From assembly GCF_017052465.1 (NCBI RefSeq), contig NZ_JAFHKT010000134.1, positions 115,436 through 179,435 of the forward strand: a stretch of 64,000 nt of DNA, in the 5' to 3' direction. Numbering within the stretch: the first letter of the stretch is position 1; each line of letters starts with the position of its first letter. Shown here one piece after another: positions 47,313 to 55,406 of this stretch. A program made the position numbers and the translations under genes. This stretch comes from Arthrobacter pascens. Lineage in GTDB: Bacteria; Actinomycetota; Actinomycetes; Actinomycetales; Micrococcaceae. The notes below the pieces were generated by a model. That model was not told where the DNA came from. It saw only the letters and a list, made by a program, of their open reading frames with translations, and ran no database searches.

Positions 47313-47984
47313 GTGAATGCCCTCAGTGCTCTTCTTCCCGCAGAGGAGGAAGCACCGTCCCAAGCGGAGGCCGCCTACCGGCAGCTGCGCGACAAGCTGA
47401 TCATGCTGGACATCCGGCCGGGCGAACCCATCAACGACGGCCAGCTGGCCGCCGAGCTCGGCTTCAGCCGGACGCCTGTGCGCGAGGCGATCAAGCGGCT
47501 GGAGGTGGACCACCTGGTGGTTTCCTATCCCCGCCGGGGAACCTTTGCCACCACGGTGGACTTCACGGAACTCGCCGACGTCTCGGAAATCCGGGAGCTG
47601 CTGGAACCCCTGGCGGCGCGCCGTGCTGCATCGCGGGCAAGTGCCGCCATGCGCCGCGAGTTACTGGACGTCGCCGAGACCATCGCGGAACTCGCCCCCA
47701 ACCCCGCAGAGTCCCGCGAACTGATGCGCTACGACCTGATGGTGCACCGCCTGATCTACCGGGCGGCCGCCAACCCGCACCTGGAAGACACCCTGATCCG
47801 GTACGACAACCTGGCAACCCGCATCTGGTGCGTGGTCCTGGACAAGGTTCCGTCGGTCAGCGGCCACATCACCGAGCACGTGGACCTGCTGAAGGCCGTG
47901 GCGGACGGGGACGCCGACAAGGCAGGTGAGCTCGCCCTGCACCACGTCACGAGCTTCGAAGAAACGATCCGCAAGGTCCTGTAA
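47313..47984 (+). CDS. GntR family (FCD domain) transcriptional regulator
   Basis: A 223-residue regulator: GntR winged helix-turn-helix (about 20-85, LAAELGFSRTPVREAIKRLEVDHLV) followed by an FCD ligand domain (ELADVSEIRELLEPLAARRA; metal/ligand residues in RYDLMVHRLIYRAA and HITEHVDLLKAV). GTG start at 47313. It is divergent from the sarcosine operon and probably its repressor; sarcosine, glycine or serine may be the signal. Confidence 0.92.
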   Translation: MNALSALLPAEEEAPSQAEAAYRQLRDKLIMLDIRPGEPINDGQLAAELGFSRTPVREAIKRLEVDHLVVSYPRRGTFATTVDFTELADVSEIRELLEPLAARRAASRASAAMRRELLDVAETIAELAPNPAESRELMRYDLMVHRLIYRAAANPHLEDTLIRYDNLATRIWCVVLDKVPSVSGHITEHVDLLKAVADGDADKAGELALHHVTSFEETIRKVL

Positions 47985-47991
47985 CCCCAGC

Positions 47992-48115
47992 CCTCCCTCA
48001 CTTCCCGCCCCCAAAACCCCAACGCTCCCTCACGTGTGAGGGAGCGTACCGCACCACACGGCAAGAAGTGAGGGAGCGTGCCGCGCCACACGGCAGGAAG
48101 TGAGGGAGCGTCGGG
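47992..48115. repeat. 32-bp-period array 3 with a 12-bp hairpin
   Basis: CTCCCTCAC begins at 47994 and 48026, and GTGAGGGAGCGT at 48037, 48069 and 48101, so all spacings within each orientation are 32 bp. The flip point is a perfect 12-bp stem with a 2-base loop (48023-48034 with 48037-48048). It lies between the convergent GntR and small secreted protein genes. Confidence 0.9.
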
Positions 48116-48126
48116 CAAGCAAACAT

Positions 48127-48156
48127 AGGATCCCCCGGGAGCTCCCGGGGGATCCT
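48127..48156 (-). terminator. Perfect 30-bp palindrome, terminator of the secreted protein gene
   Basis: AGGATCCCCCGGGAG followed directly by its reverse complement. It lies 35 bp after the stop of the minus-strand gene at 48192 and just beyond array 3. On the minus strand the tail is ATGTTTGC, a weak U-run. Confidence 0.65.
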
Positions 48157-48191
48157 TCGCTTACCGAATGCAGCGGGGTAACAGGAGGGGC

Positions 48192-48740
48192 TTAGCGTCC
48201 GCCGCCGCCGATCACGCCCTTCTCCACGGCCTTCGTGACCGAGTCGGCCTCGGTCTGGGTCAGCGTGCCGTCACTGACGGCAGTGTCCAGCCTGGTCTTC
48301 AGGGCGGCCGCGCGCTCTGCCTGGGCAGCGGTGCGGATTTCCTCCAGAGCCGCCGTGACCTTCGATTCCTCGACGCCAAGCTTCTCGGCCAGGGATTTGG
48401 CCATCGCCGCGTCCAAGGCTGAACGGTCAGGCTTGGTGCCCTCGGCGGGCGGCGTCGTGGGCTTGTTGGCCTCCCGGAACGCCTGAAGCGCCTCGGTCAC
48501 CTTGGCCTCCTCAACCCCAAGCTTGGAGGCAAGGTCCGCCGCGAGCTGGCCGCGATCCCCCTTGTGTCCTCCGCGCTTGCCGAAGCCGTCGGCGGGCGCG
48601 GCAGTGTCTGCCGACGCACTGGCGCTCGGGGTGGGGGTCGGGGTCTCGGCAGCCGACGCCATTCCCGTGACTCCCATTCCGGCACCAAGGGCTAACGCCC
48701 CGGCCGCGATGCCCAGCGTGATTCTCTTGCTACGTGACAT
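48192..48740 (-). CDS. Secreted Ala-rich helical protein of unknown function
   Basis: 182 residues from ATG 48740 with AGGAGACA upstream. A signal peptide is clear (SRSKRITLGIAAGALALGAGM ... MASAAE). After a Thr/Pro/Ser linker and a basic GKRGGHKGDR piece come two similar helical units, AADLASKLGVEEAKVTEAL and AKSLAEKLGVEESKVTAAL, then a helical end LDTAVSDGTLTQTEADSV. The two units are internal repeats. The domain resembles small secreted actinobacterial proteins of unknown role; I cannot name a family. Confidence 0.75.
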   Translation of the reverse strand: MSRSKRITLGIAAGALALGAGMGVTGMASAAETPTPTPSASASADTAAPADGFGKRGGHKGDRGQLAADLASKLGVEEAKVTEALQAFREANKPTTPPAEGTKPDRSALDAAMAKSLAEKLGVEESKVTAALEEIRTAAQAERAAALKTRLDTAVSDGTLTQTEADSVTKAVEKGVIGGGGR

Positions 48741-48907
48741 GTGATGTCTCCTCGATCCGCCGTATGAAACGGCTCTTTGCGGAAGAACGGCTGGTTTGCA
48801 CCGCCCTTCATACAAAGATGCAGGCCCGAGGTAAGGCACTGCTGTTCGGAACCTGTCGGCCTGCTGTGAATGCGGGCCGGGAGATCATGTCACTGCGCCG
48901 AGGCGCC

Positions 48908-49075
48908 TCAGCGGCGCTTCTTCCAGCGCTTCGGCCACGTCACGTTCAACAGCAGCAATCCCAGCAGGAACGAGTCAACTGTCATGATTGCCGCCATGAG
49001 GTAGGCCCAACCGACCATCATGGGTTGTTCACCGCCAGACAAAGGCCCGGGGTGCCGGGGTGCATCAGAATGCAC
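48908..49075 (-). CDS. Small single-helix membrane protein
   Basis: 55 residues from GTG 49075, with AGGAG eight bases upstream. A hydrophobic segment WAYLMAAIMTVDSFLLGLLL is followed by a basic end WPKRWKKRR, so the C-terminus should be inside. No family recognised. It stands alone between two longer genes on the same strand. Confidence 0.5.
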   Translation of the reverse strand: MHSDAPRHPGPLSGGEQPMMVGWAYLMAAIMTVDSFLLGLLLLNVTWPKRWKKRR

Positions 49076-49169
49076 ATACTGATCTCCTGACTTGGATCCC
49101 CCAGCCACTCGATAGTTCAACAAGTGTGCCACGCCATCGTCCGGGAAGGAACGGCTTTTAGCGACCAAT

Positions 49170-49214
49170 GGTGAGAGAACGACGGCGGGAGGCTCCCGCC
49201 GTCGTTCTCTCACC
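49170..49214. terminator. Perfect 21-bp hairpin after the GH51 gene
   Basis: Arms 49170-49190 and 49194-49214 with a 3-base loop, 16 bp beyond the stop of the minus-strand GH51 gene. The T-run (TTTT) is on the plus side, so termination on the minus strand relies on the stem itself. The GACGGCGGGA core resembles the terminators at 21848 and 23868. Confidence 0.75.
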
Positions 49215-49230
49215 TTTTGCCTGTGAATGG

Positions 49231-50769
49231 TCAGTTTTTGACCACGTCCAGTTCGATCACGGCCCAGGACAGCGCCGGCAGGGTTGCCCGTAGTTCGGAA
49301 CCGCTCGCCTTCGCCCCTTCCAGCGGCCGGAGCCCGACGCGGTCCGGGCTGCCCTGCGTGTTGACGGTGAAGCGGTCCCCGCCTTCGGGGATTTCCAGGA
49401 CCTCGGCACGGAGCACCTGGCGGGCATCAAAACCGCGCAGGGTGACGTCGATGTCCGCGGCTTCCTCGAGGCCGCGGTTTGCGAAGAAGAGCGCCACACG
49501 GCCGGTCTCCTCGTTCCACGTTGCGCTGACGTCCACCAGGTCGGTGCCGCCGAAGCGGGCATTGTCGTACTTGTCGGAGTCGACGGAGAGGCGCAGGATC
49601 TGGCCCTTCGCCAGTTCGGCCATGCGTGCGAAGGGGTGGAAGATGGTCTGCCGCCAGGCCGGGCCGTTTTCCTCGCTGAAGATCGGGGCGATGACGTTGA
49701 CCAGCTGCGCCTGGTTGGCGATCTTGACCCGGTCGCCGTGGCGGAGCAGCGAGTTGAGCAGGGTACCCACGACGACGGCGTCGGTCACGTTGTACTTGTC
49801 CTCGATGACCCGGGGATGCTCGCGCCAGCCGGCCTTGGCCACCCGGTGCGGCTGGTCTTCGGTATCGAGGCCGCGCTGGTACCAGACGTTCCACTCGTCG
49901 AAAGACAGGTTGATGTGCTTCTTGTGCTTTCCCTTGGCGCGGACGGCATCAGCGGTGGCGATGACTGATTCGATGAAATAGTCGGTGTCGACGGCGCTGG
50001 CGAGGAAGCTGCCGACGTCGCCGTCATGCTCCTGGTAGTAGGCGTGCATCGAGACGTAATCCACTTCCTCGTACGCGTGGGTCAGCACCGTCTGCTCCCA
50101 CGCCCCGAACGTCGGCATGCCGGAGTTGGAGCTGCCGCAGGCCACGAGTTCGATGTCCGGGTCCACGAACCGCATGGCTTTGGCGGCCTCCTGGGCCAGC
50201 CGGCCGTACTCGTCCGCGGTTTTGTGGCCGATCTGCCAGGGGCCGTCCATTTCATTGCCGAGGCACCACAGCTTGATGTTGAACGGGTCCTTGTGTCCGT
50301 TCTTGGCGCGCAGGTCCGACAGATGCGTTCCGCCCGGATGGTTGGCGTACTCCACAATCTCCCGTGCCGCGTCCACTCCCCGGGTGCCCAGGTTGATGGC
50401 TTCCATGATTTCGGTCCCCGCCTGCCGGGACCAGTCCACGAACTCGTGCAGTCCGAAGGCGTTGGTTTCCAGGGTGTGCCAGGCGCCGTCGAGCCGCCGG
50501 GGCCGGTTTTCCCGGGGACCGACTCCGTCTTCCCAGTTGTAGCCGGAGACGAAGTTCCCGCCGGGGTAGCGGATGACTGTGGCCCCGAGTTCTTTGACGA
50601 GCTTGAGCACGTCCTGCCGGAAGCCGTTGTCGTCGGCCTCGGGATGGCCCGGTTCGTAGATTCCGGTGTAGACGCACCGGCCCATGTGCTCAACAAAGGA
50701 GCCAAAAAGGCGGCGGGGCACCTCCCCGATGGTGAAGTCTCGGTCCAGGGTGATTCTTGCGCGGGACAT
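49231..50769 (-). CDS. GH51 alpha-L-arabinofuranosidase
   Basis: A 512-residue intracellular enzyme, usual GH51 length. The acid/base is E173 in WCLGNEMDGPW and the nucleophile E292 in LSFDEWNVWY. The N-terminal FGSFVEHMGRCVYTGIYEPGH segment is typical. No signal peptide. AAAGGAGATACCCC precedes the ATG. It is the last gene of the arabinan operon and removes arabinose from imported arabino-oligosaccharides. Confidence 0.95.
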   Translation of the reverse strand: MSRARITLDRDFTIGEVPRRLFGSFVEHMGRCVYTGIYEPGHPEADDNGFRQDVLKLVKELGATVIRYPGGNFVSGYNWEDGVGPRENRPRRLDGAWHTLETNAFGLHEFVDWSRQAGTEIMEAINLGTRGVDAAREIVEYANHPGGTHLSDLRAKNGHKDPFNIKLWCLGNEMDGPWQIGHKTADEYGRLAQEAAKAMRFVDPDIELVACGSSNSGMPTFGAWEQTVLTHAYEEVDYVSMHAYYQEHDGDVGSFLASAVDTDYFIESVIATADAVRAKGKHKKHINLSFDEWNVWYQRGLDTEDQPHRVAKAGWREHPRVIEDKYNVTDAVVVGTLLNSLLRHGDRVKIANQAQLVNVIAPIFSEENGPAWRQTIFHPFARMAELAKGQILRLSVDSDKYDNARFGGTDLVDVSATWNEETGRVALFFANRGLEEAADIDVTLRGFDARQVLRAEVLEIPEGGDRFTVNTQGSPDRVGLRPLEGAKASGSELRATLPALSWAVIELDVVKN

Positions 50770-50824
50770 GTGGGGTATCTCCTTTTGGTTGGACAGGTTC
50801 GTTGAAAGTAATCAAAGGGCCGGT

Positions 50825-51721
50825 TCAGGTGCCGGCGAGTCCGGTCGTCGCAACGCCCTTGATGATCTGGCGCTGGAAGAACAGGAAAACCAGGATGAGC
50901 GGCAAGGCTGCGAGCAGCGCGGATGCCATGTTCTGTGCGTATTGGATGCCGTAGGCGCTTTTGATGGTCTGCAGTCCCACCGGAAGGGTCAGGATGGATC
51001 CGTCGTTGGTGGAGATGAAGGGCCAGAGGAAGTTGTTCCATGCGCTGATGAAAACGAAAATGGCGACGGCGGCGAGGATCGGCCGGGAGAGCGGCAGGAT
51101 GATCTGCATGAAGATCCGCATCCGGCTGGCGCCGTCCATCACCGCAGCCTCCTCGAGTTCACGCGGGATCTGGTCAAAGAACTTCTTGAGCACAAACACC
51201 ATGGCGGGATGGATGACCTGCGGCAGGATGACCGCCCAGGACGTGTCGATCATGTGCAGCGCCACCATTTGATAGAACAGCGGAATCATCAGCACAGGCG
51301 GCGGGATGATGATGGAGGCGATGATCACCGTCATCAGGACTTTCTTGCCCCGGAAGTCGATGCGGGAGAGGGCATAGGCGACCAGCGCGGAGATGGCCAG
51401 GGTGATCACGGTGATGGCAGCAGAGGTGTAGAAGGAATTCCACGTCCACAGCGGGATGTTGCCGTCCTGGAACACTTTGACGAAGGCATCCGCGGTAAAG
51501 CCCGACGGCGGGAACCAGCTGACCTCCGGCGCTGCGGCGTCGGGCTCGCTCTTGAAGGCCGTGGCCGTGGCCCAGGCGAAGGGAACAAGCCACAGGACCG
51601 CAAGGACCGCGGCGACCGCGGTCACTGCGGCCTTGCCGGCCGTGATCTTCCTGCGCGGTTTTCGGAGCGCCGGTCCGGCGGCGGCGTGCGGAGCGGGGCG
51701 GGTGAGGGTCTGGGTTGCCAT
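50825..51721 (-). CDS. Carbohydrate ABC transporter permease, MalG type (arabinan locus)
   Basis: A 298-residue permease from ATG 51721. The EAA loop is ELEEAAVMDGASRMRIFMQI with ILPLSRP. Six helices are apparent. It starts 2 bp after its partner's stop and precedes GH51 by 55 bp. Confidence 0.92.
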   Translation of the reverse strand: MATQTLTRPAPHAAAGPALRKPRRKITAGKAAVTAVAAVLAVLWLVPFAWATATAFKSEPDAAAPEVSWFPPSGFTADAFVKVFQDGNIPLWTWNSFYTSAAITVITLAISALVAYALSRIDFRGKKVLMTVIIASIIIPPPVLMIPLFYQMVALHMIDTSWAVILPQVIHPAMVFVLKKFFDQIPRELEEAAVMDGASRMRIFMQIILPLSRPILAAVAIFVFISAWNNFLWPFISTNDGSILTLPVGLQTIKSAYGIQYAQNMASALLAALPLILVFLFFQRQIIKGVATTGLAGT

Positions 51722-51723
51722 GG

Positions 51724-52692
51724 TTATGCACTCCTGCGGCGTGTGACGAAGAACTGCATGACCGAGACGATCACGATCAGCCCGAAGAAGATGTAGGACA
51801 CGGCTGCGGAGTAGCCCAGCCGGTAGCCGGTAAACCCGGTTTCGAAGATGTACTGGACCACCGGCCGGGTTGAGCCGCTGGGGCCGCCGGCCGTCATCTG
51901 GTACACCTGATCGAAGATTTTCAGTGATGCAAGGATCTGGAGGAGGACGATCATCACGGTGGTCGGCGCCAGTTGAGGCAAGGTGATGGAGAAGAACTGC
52001 CTCCAGGCTCCGGCCCCGTCCAGGGATGCCGCCTCGTAGTGCTGGTGGGGGATGTTCTGCATGGCCGCAAGGTACAGCAGAAAGTTGAACCCGACGGTCC
52101 ACCACAGCGTGGCGATGACGATGGCCCACATCGCCACATTCGGATCGTTCAGCCATGCCACTTTGGGCAGCCCGATTTTGGACAGGGAATCGTTGATCAG
52201 CCCCAGCTGCGGGTTGTACATCCAGGTGAAGAAGAGCGAGACCACCGTCGAGGCGAGCAGGTACGGAGCAAAATACGAGAGCCGCCACAGCCACTGCGCG
52301 GGGAGCCCGACGTTCAGCAGGGCCGCCATCACCAGGGCAACGAGCACTAAGGGAACGGTGCTGATCACCGTGAAGTAGAGCGTGTTGCCCAGGGAACGCC
52401 ACATGTCCGCATCGGCCAGGGCCTCAGCGTAGTTGGCCAAACCGATCAGGCTGTCGTTGGCACCGGTGAGGGACTTGCCGGTCAGGCTCATGAACAGCCC
52501 GTACAGAATGGGCCAGACGAGGAAGACCAGGAAGAACGCCAGGAACGGGGCGGCGAAGCCCCAGCCGGTCAGGTTGTCCCTGGTTCGGCGCGGACTGGAC
52601 GGGGCCGCACCGGACGTTGTCAGTCGGCGCCCGGCGGGACTCGAGGGCGCCGTACGCCCAGCGCCGCGGCGGGATGTTGTTAAGGAACTCAT
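51724..52692 (-). CDS. Carbohydrate ABC transporter permease, MalF type (arabinan locus)
   Basis: A 322-residue permease. I choose ATG 52692 because AAAGGAG lies seven bases before it; an in-frame GTG at 52710 is possible. The EAA loop is HYEAASLDGAGAWRQFFSI with LPQLAP. The N-terminal 50 residues are a basic, Ser/Pro-rich cytoplasmic tail. It probably works with the MalG partner and the binding protein upstream. Confidence 0.92.
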   Translation of the reverse strand: MSSLTTSRRGAGRTAPSSPAGRRLTTSGAAPSSPRRTRDNLTGWGFAAPFLAFFLVFLVWPILYGLFMSLTGKSLTGANDSLIGLANYAEALADADMWRSLGNTLYFTVISTVPLVLVALVMAALLNVGLPAQWLWRLSYFAPYLLASTVVSLFFTWMYNPQLGLINDSLSKIGLPKVAWLNDPNVAMWAIVIATLWWTVGFNFLLYLAAMQNIPHQHYEAASLDGAGAWRQFFSITLPQLAPTTVMIVLLQILASLKIFDQVYQMTAGGPSGSTRPVVQYIFETGFTGYRLGYSAAVSYIFFGLIVIVSVMQFFVTRRRSA

Positions 52693-52719
52693 CAGGGACT
52701 CCTTTGTCACTCGGGTGGC

Positions 52720-54051
52720 TCAAACCGGATTGGGCCGGAAGAGAAGCGTGTTGGTGCGGCGCACGAAGGCGTCCCAGCCGTCGGCAGCCTTGTCGCGGCC
52801 GAGGAGCACGTTCTGCACGTTCTCCGCGAAGTACGTTTGCCAGTCCGAACCGGAGCCGCTGAACCACGACTCGGGGTCGTAGGTGATGATGTCCGCCGCG
52901 TTGGCGTAGTGAATCTGCGGGGTGAGTTCCCGGTACGCCTGCGACTTCACAATCGGCTGATATGCCGGGATGTGTCCGGCCTCGGCCCACGACAGCGACC
53001 CCTTGAGGACATCGCTCACGAACTTGTACACGCTGCGCCGCTTCTCGTCGTCGTCGTTCAACTGGCGGGGCAGGACGAAGGAATGCGAGTCGGCATAGGA
53101 CGCCGGGGTCCCGTAGAGCGTGGGGATGGTCGCCGCGTCGACGGGCAACCCGGCCTTCTTCAGGGTGGGAAGTTCCCAGACGCCGCTGAAGAGCATGCCG
53201 GAACTGCCGCGGGCAAATTCGGCGATGCCCGTGCTGATGTCCCCGCTCTTGGCAGCGACGGTGTCGTCGAACAGGGACGCCATGAACTCCAGGGACTCAA
53301 CCGCCGCATCCCTGTCGGCCTGCATCGGCTGCCCGGGGGTGAGTTCCATGTCCACACCGTGCTGCTTGTAGAGGGTGTAGAAAAGACGCCACATCTGGGA
53401 CCCGCTGCCGAGGTAGCCGAAGGACAGGCCGTGCGCCTTGGTCACCTTCTGCATCTCGCGGGCCATCCCGAGGAACTCCCGCGGCGAGCTCACGTCCTGC
53501 AGCTGCCCGTTCGCGGAAAGGACTCCGGCTTTTGCCGCAACGTCGGTGTTGTAGAACATGACGAAAGGATGGGAGTCCAGGGCGATGGAAAAAACCCGGC
53601 CGTTCTGTTGGCTCTTGTCCCAGATCCTCGGTGCGAAGCTCTCCGGCGTCACGCCGTGTTCGGCCAGCAAGGACATGTCCCAGGGGTCGATGAGCCCGCC
53701 CGGCGCGTAGCCGGGCACCCGGCTGGCGTGCATGATGGCCAGTTCCGGAGGACGGCCGCCGGCAGACGCCATGGCCAGCTTTGTGTAGTAGGGAGGCCCC
53801 CACGCCAGCACGGTTGGATGAACGGTGAAACCGGGATTGCCCTGGTTCGCCTTGCTGATCATTGCCTGCATCTTGATGCCGTCACCGCCGGACAGCAGGT
53901 GCCAGAACGCGATGTCCTGCACTGCGGCATTGGCACTTCCGCCGCAGCCGGTGAGGCCGGCCGCCGCGAGCATGCCGCCGAGGACGGCCGAACCTGCCAG
54001 TAACTGCCGCCGGTTCAGTTGTTTCCCGGCAAGAGAATCAAATTGCTTCAC
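52720..54051 (-). CDS. ABC transporter sugar-binding lipoprotein (arabino-oligosaccharide type)
   Basis: A 443-residue family-1 binding protein. The signal has RR at residues 14-15 (NRRQLLAGS, possible twin-arginine) and lipobox LTGC near residue 36. The body (DIAFWHLLSGGDGIKMQAM, IALDSHPFVMFYNTDV) is of the CUT1 sugar-binding type. It precedes two permeases and GH51 and follows a LacI gene. No ATPase gene is nearby. Confidence 0.92.
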   Translation of the reverse strand: MKQFDSLAGKQLNRRQLLAGSAVLGGMLAAAGLTGCGGSANAAVQDIAFWHLLSGGDGIKMQAMISKANQGNPGFTVHPTVLAWGPPYYTKLAMASAGGRPPELAIMHASRVPGYAPGGLIDPWDMSLLAEHGVTPESFAPRIWDKSQQNGRVFSIALDSHPFVMFYNTDVAAKAGVLSANGQLQDVSSPREFLGMAREMQKVTKAHGLSFGYLGSGSQMWRLFYTLYKQHGVDMELTPGQPMQADRDAAVESLEFMASLFDDTVAAKSGDISTGIAEFARGSSGMLFSGVWELPTLKKAGLPVDAATIPTLYGTPASYADSHSFVLPRQLNDDDEKRRSVYKFVSDVLKGSLSWAEAGHIPAYQPIVKSQAYRELTPQIHYANAADIITYDPESWFSGSGSDWQTYFAENVQNVLLGRDKAADGWDAFVRRTNTLLFRPNPV

Positions 54052-54165
54052 CCGTCACTCCTTTGGATGGGTCCGCTGAAAAGTAGTCCTTGTGGCACAC
54101 CAACCTCGCTGATCCTGCTCTTTCCGCACGGGACGAGCCGGGCCCGGTGTGACGCAGGCCCCACT

Positions 54166-54179
54166 TTACATCGATGTAA
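54166..54179. promoter_or_regulatory. Palindrome TTACATCGATGTAA before the binding-protein gene
   Basis: A perfect 14-bp palindrome 115 bp upstream of the gene starting at 54051, 19 bp from the ATTGTTAGCG operator. Central CG symmetry suggests a LacI-type site or a second regulator. Its half-sites differ from the neighbouring operator. Confidence 0.6.
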
Positions 54180-54197
54180 TAACGGCCACAAGGAAAA

Positions 54198-54215
54198 ATT
54201 GTTAGCGCCAACAAT
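54198..54215. promoter_or_regulatory. LacI operator, arabinan locus copy 1
   Basis: ATTGTTAGCGCCAACAAT, an 18-bp palindrome with one mismatched pair, lies between the lacI stop and the binding-protein gene. It differs clearly from the TGTTTGCG operators of the galactan operon, as expected for two separate LacI regulators. Confidence 0.8.
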
Positions 54216-54233
54216 CTGATAGCGCTGGCTCGA

Positions 54234-55235
54234 TTAGAGGCGAGTGCTGTCCCGTTCCACAATCCTGTAGTCAACAGTCGCCACCCGTTGCCCGCCCGCA
54301 CGGTCCGCCATCCGCTCGGTGAGCAGACGCAGCGCTTCGCTGGCTATTTGCCGCTTGTCGAAGGAGACAGTCGTCAGTGACGGCACGGCATACTGCCCGT
54401 CCGCGATGTCGTCGAACCCCGCTACGGCTACATCAGCCGGAACGCTGATTCCCCGCTTCCACAGCACGCTGAGCGCACCGATGGCCATGGAGTCGGTGAA
54501 ACAGAACAGCGCGTCGGGGACCGGATGGGAGTCCAGGTACGAGGTGAGCGCGGCCGCGGCCGTCTGCGGCGTCCACTTTTCGCAGGGAATCAGCAGCGAG
54601 TCGTCCCGGTCAATGCCCAGCTCGTCGAGTGCCGCCTGATAACCGCGGGTGCGCAGGATCGCTGCGGCCGAGCTTCGGCCCTCGGCAGTTCCGAGCACTG
54701 CGATGCGACGCCGCCCGGTCCTGGCAAGTGCCAGCGTCATGTCGCGGGCAGCAGCAACGCTGTCCACCCACACGCGGTCAGCCAGCTTTTGGGATACCTC
54801 CCCCAGCAGGACCACCGGGGGCAGCGAGACGCCCACCTTGACGGCGCTCTCGTCCAGCACCACCGGATTGAGGATGAGGCCATCAACCAGATTGGACCGG
54901 GCGCGGGACATGAGTTCGTATTCGCGCTGCGGATCGGATCCGGTTTCCTCGATCTGGACGCTCCAGCCCTGCTCGTGCGCAACTTCCACCACGTTGTGCG
55001 CAATTTCCGCGGAGTAGGGGGTGGCCAGGTCCGGCAGCGCCAAGGCAATGACGCCCGACCTGCCGTTGCGCAGGCCGCGGGCGGAGAGGTTGGGCACATA
55101 GTCGAGTTCGACCATGGCCTGCTCCACCCTGAGTCTGGTGGATCCACTGACCGGAACGACGCCGTTCATCACGTTCGAGACAGTCTTGGGGGAAACGCCG
55201 GCACGACGCGCGACGTCCTTGACGGTTGCGCGCAC
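54234..55235 (-). CDS. LacI family transcriptional regulator (arabinan locus)
   Basis: A 333-residue repressor. I choose GTG 55235 (RATVKDVARRAGVSPKTVSNV), with AAGGGGAG upstream; longer frames lack ribosome sites. The helix-turn-helix, hinge (LSARGLRNGRS) and ligand domain (FCFTDSMAIGAL, GFDDIADGQYAVPSLTTV) are complete. It lies upstream of the transporter operon on the same strand. Its likely operators are 54198-54215 and 55355-55372. Confidence 0.92.
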   Translation of the reverse strand: MRATVKDVARRAGVSPKTVSNVMNGVVPVSGSTRLRVEQAMVELDYVPNLSARGLRNGRSGVIALALPDLATPYSAEIAHNVVEVAHEQGWSVQIEETGSDPQREYELMSRARSNLVDGLILNPVVLDESAVKVGVSLPPVVLLGEVSQKLADRVWVDSVAAARDMTLALARTGRRRIAVLGTAEGRSSAAAILRTRGYQAALDELGIDRDDSLLIPCEKWTPQTAAAALTSYLDSHPVPDALFCFTDSMAIGALSVLWKRGISVPADVAVAGFDDIADGQYAVPSLTTVSFDKRQIASEALRLLTERMADRAGGQRVATVDYRIVERDSTRL

Positions 55236-55354
55236 TGCTCCCCTTTCGTGGTTCCCGGGCCGAGGCCAGCCGCCGACGGCTGCTGGCGCACTGTTGCTGA
55301 TGATGTTACCGTCCGCCCCGCCGGCCCAGCGGCGGAAGCGTCTTGACACGGAGA

Positions 55355-55372
55355 ATTGTTAGCGTTCACAGT
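55355..55372. promoter_or_regulatory. LacI operator, arabinan locus copy 2
   Basis: ATTGTTAGCGTTCACAGT. The left ten bases are identical to copy 1, the right half is degenerate. It lies between the lacI start and the alditol oxidase start (55407), so it could control both. Confidence 0.65.
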
Positions 55373-55406
55373 TGGGTGACAGCCATGCCGACCGGAAAGC
55401 CGACGA

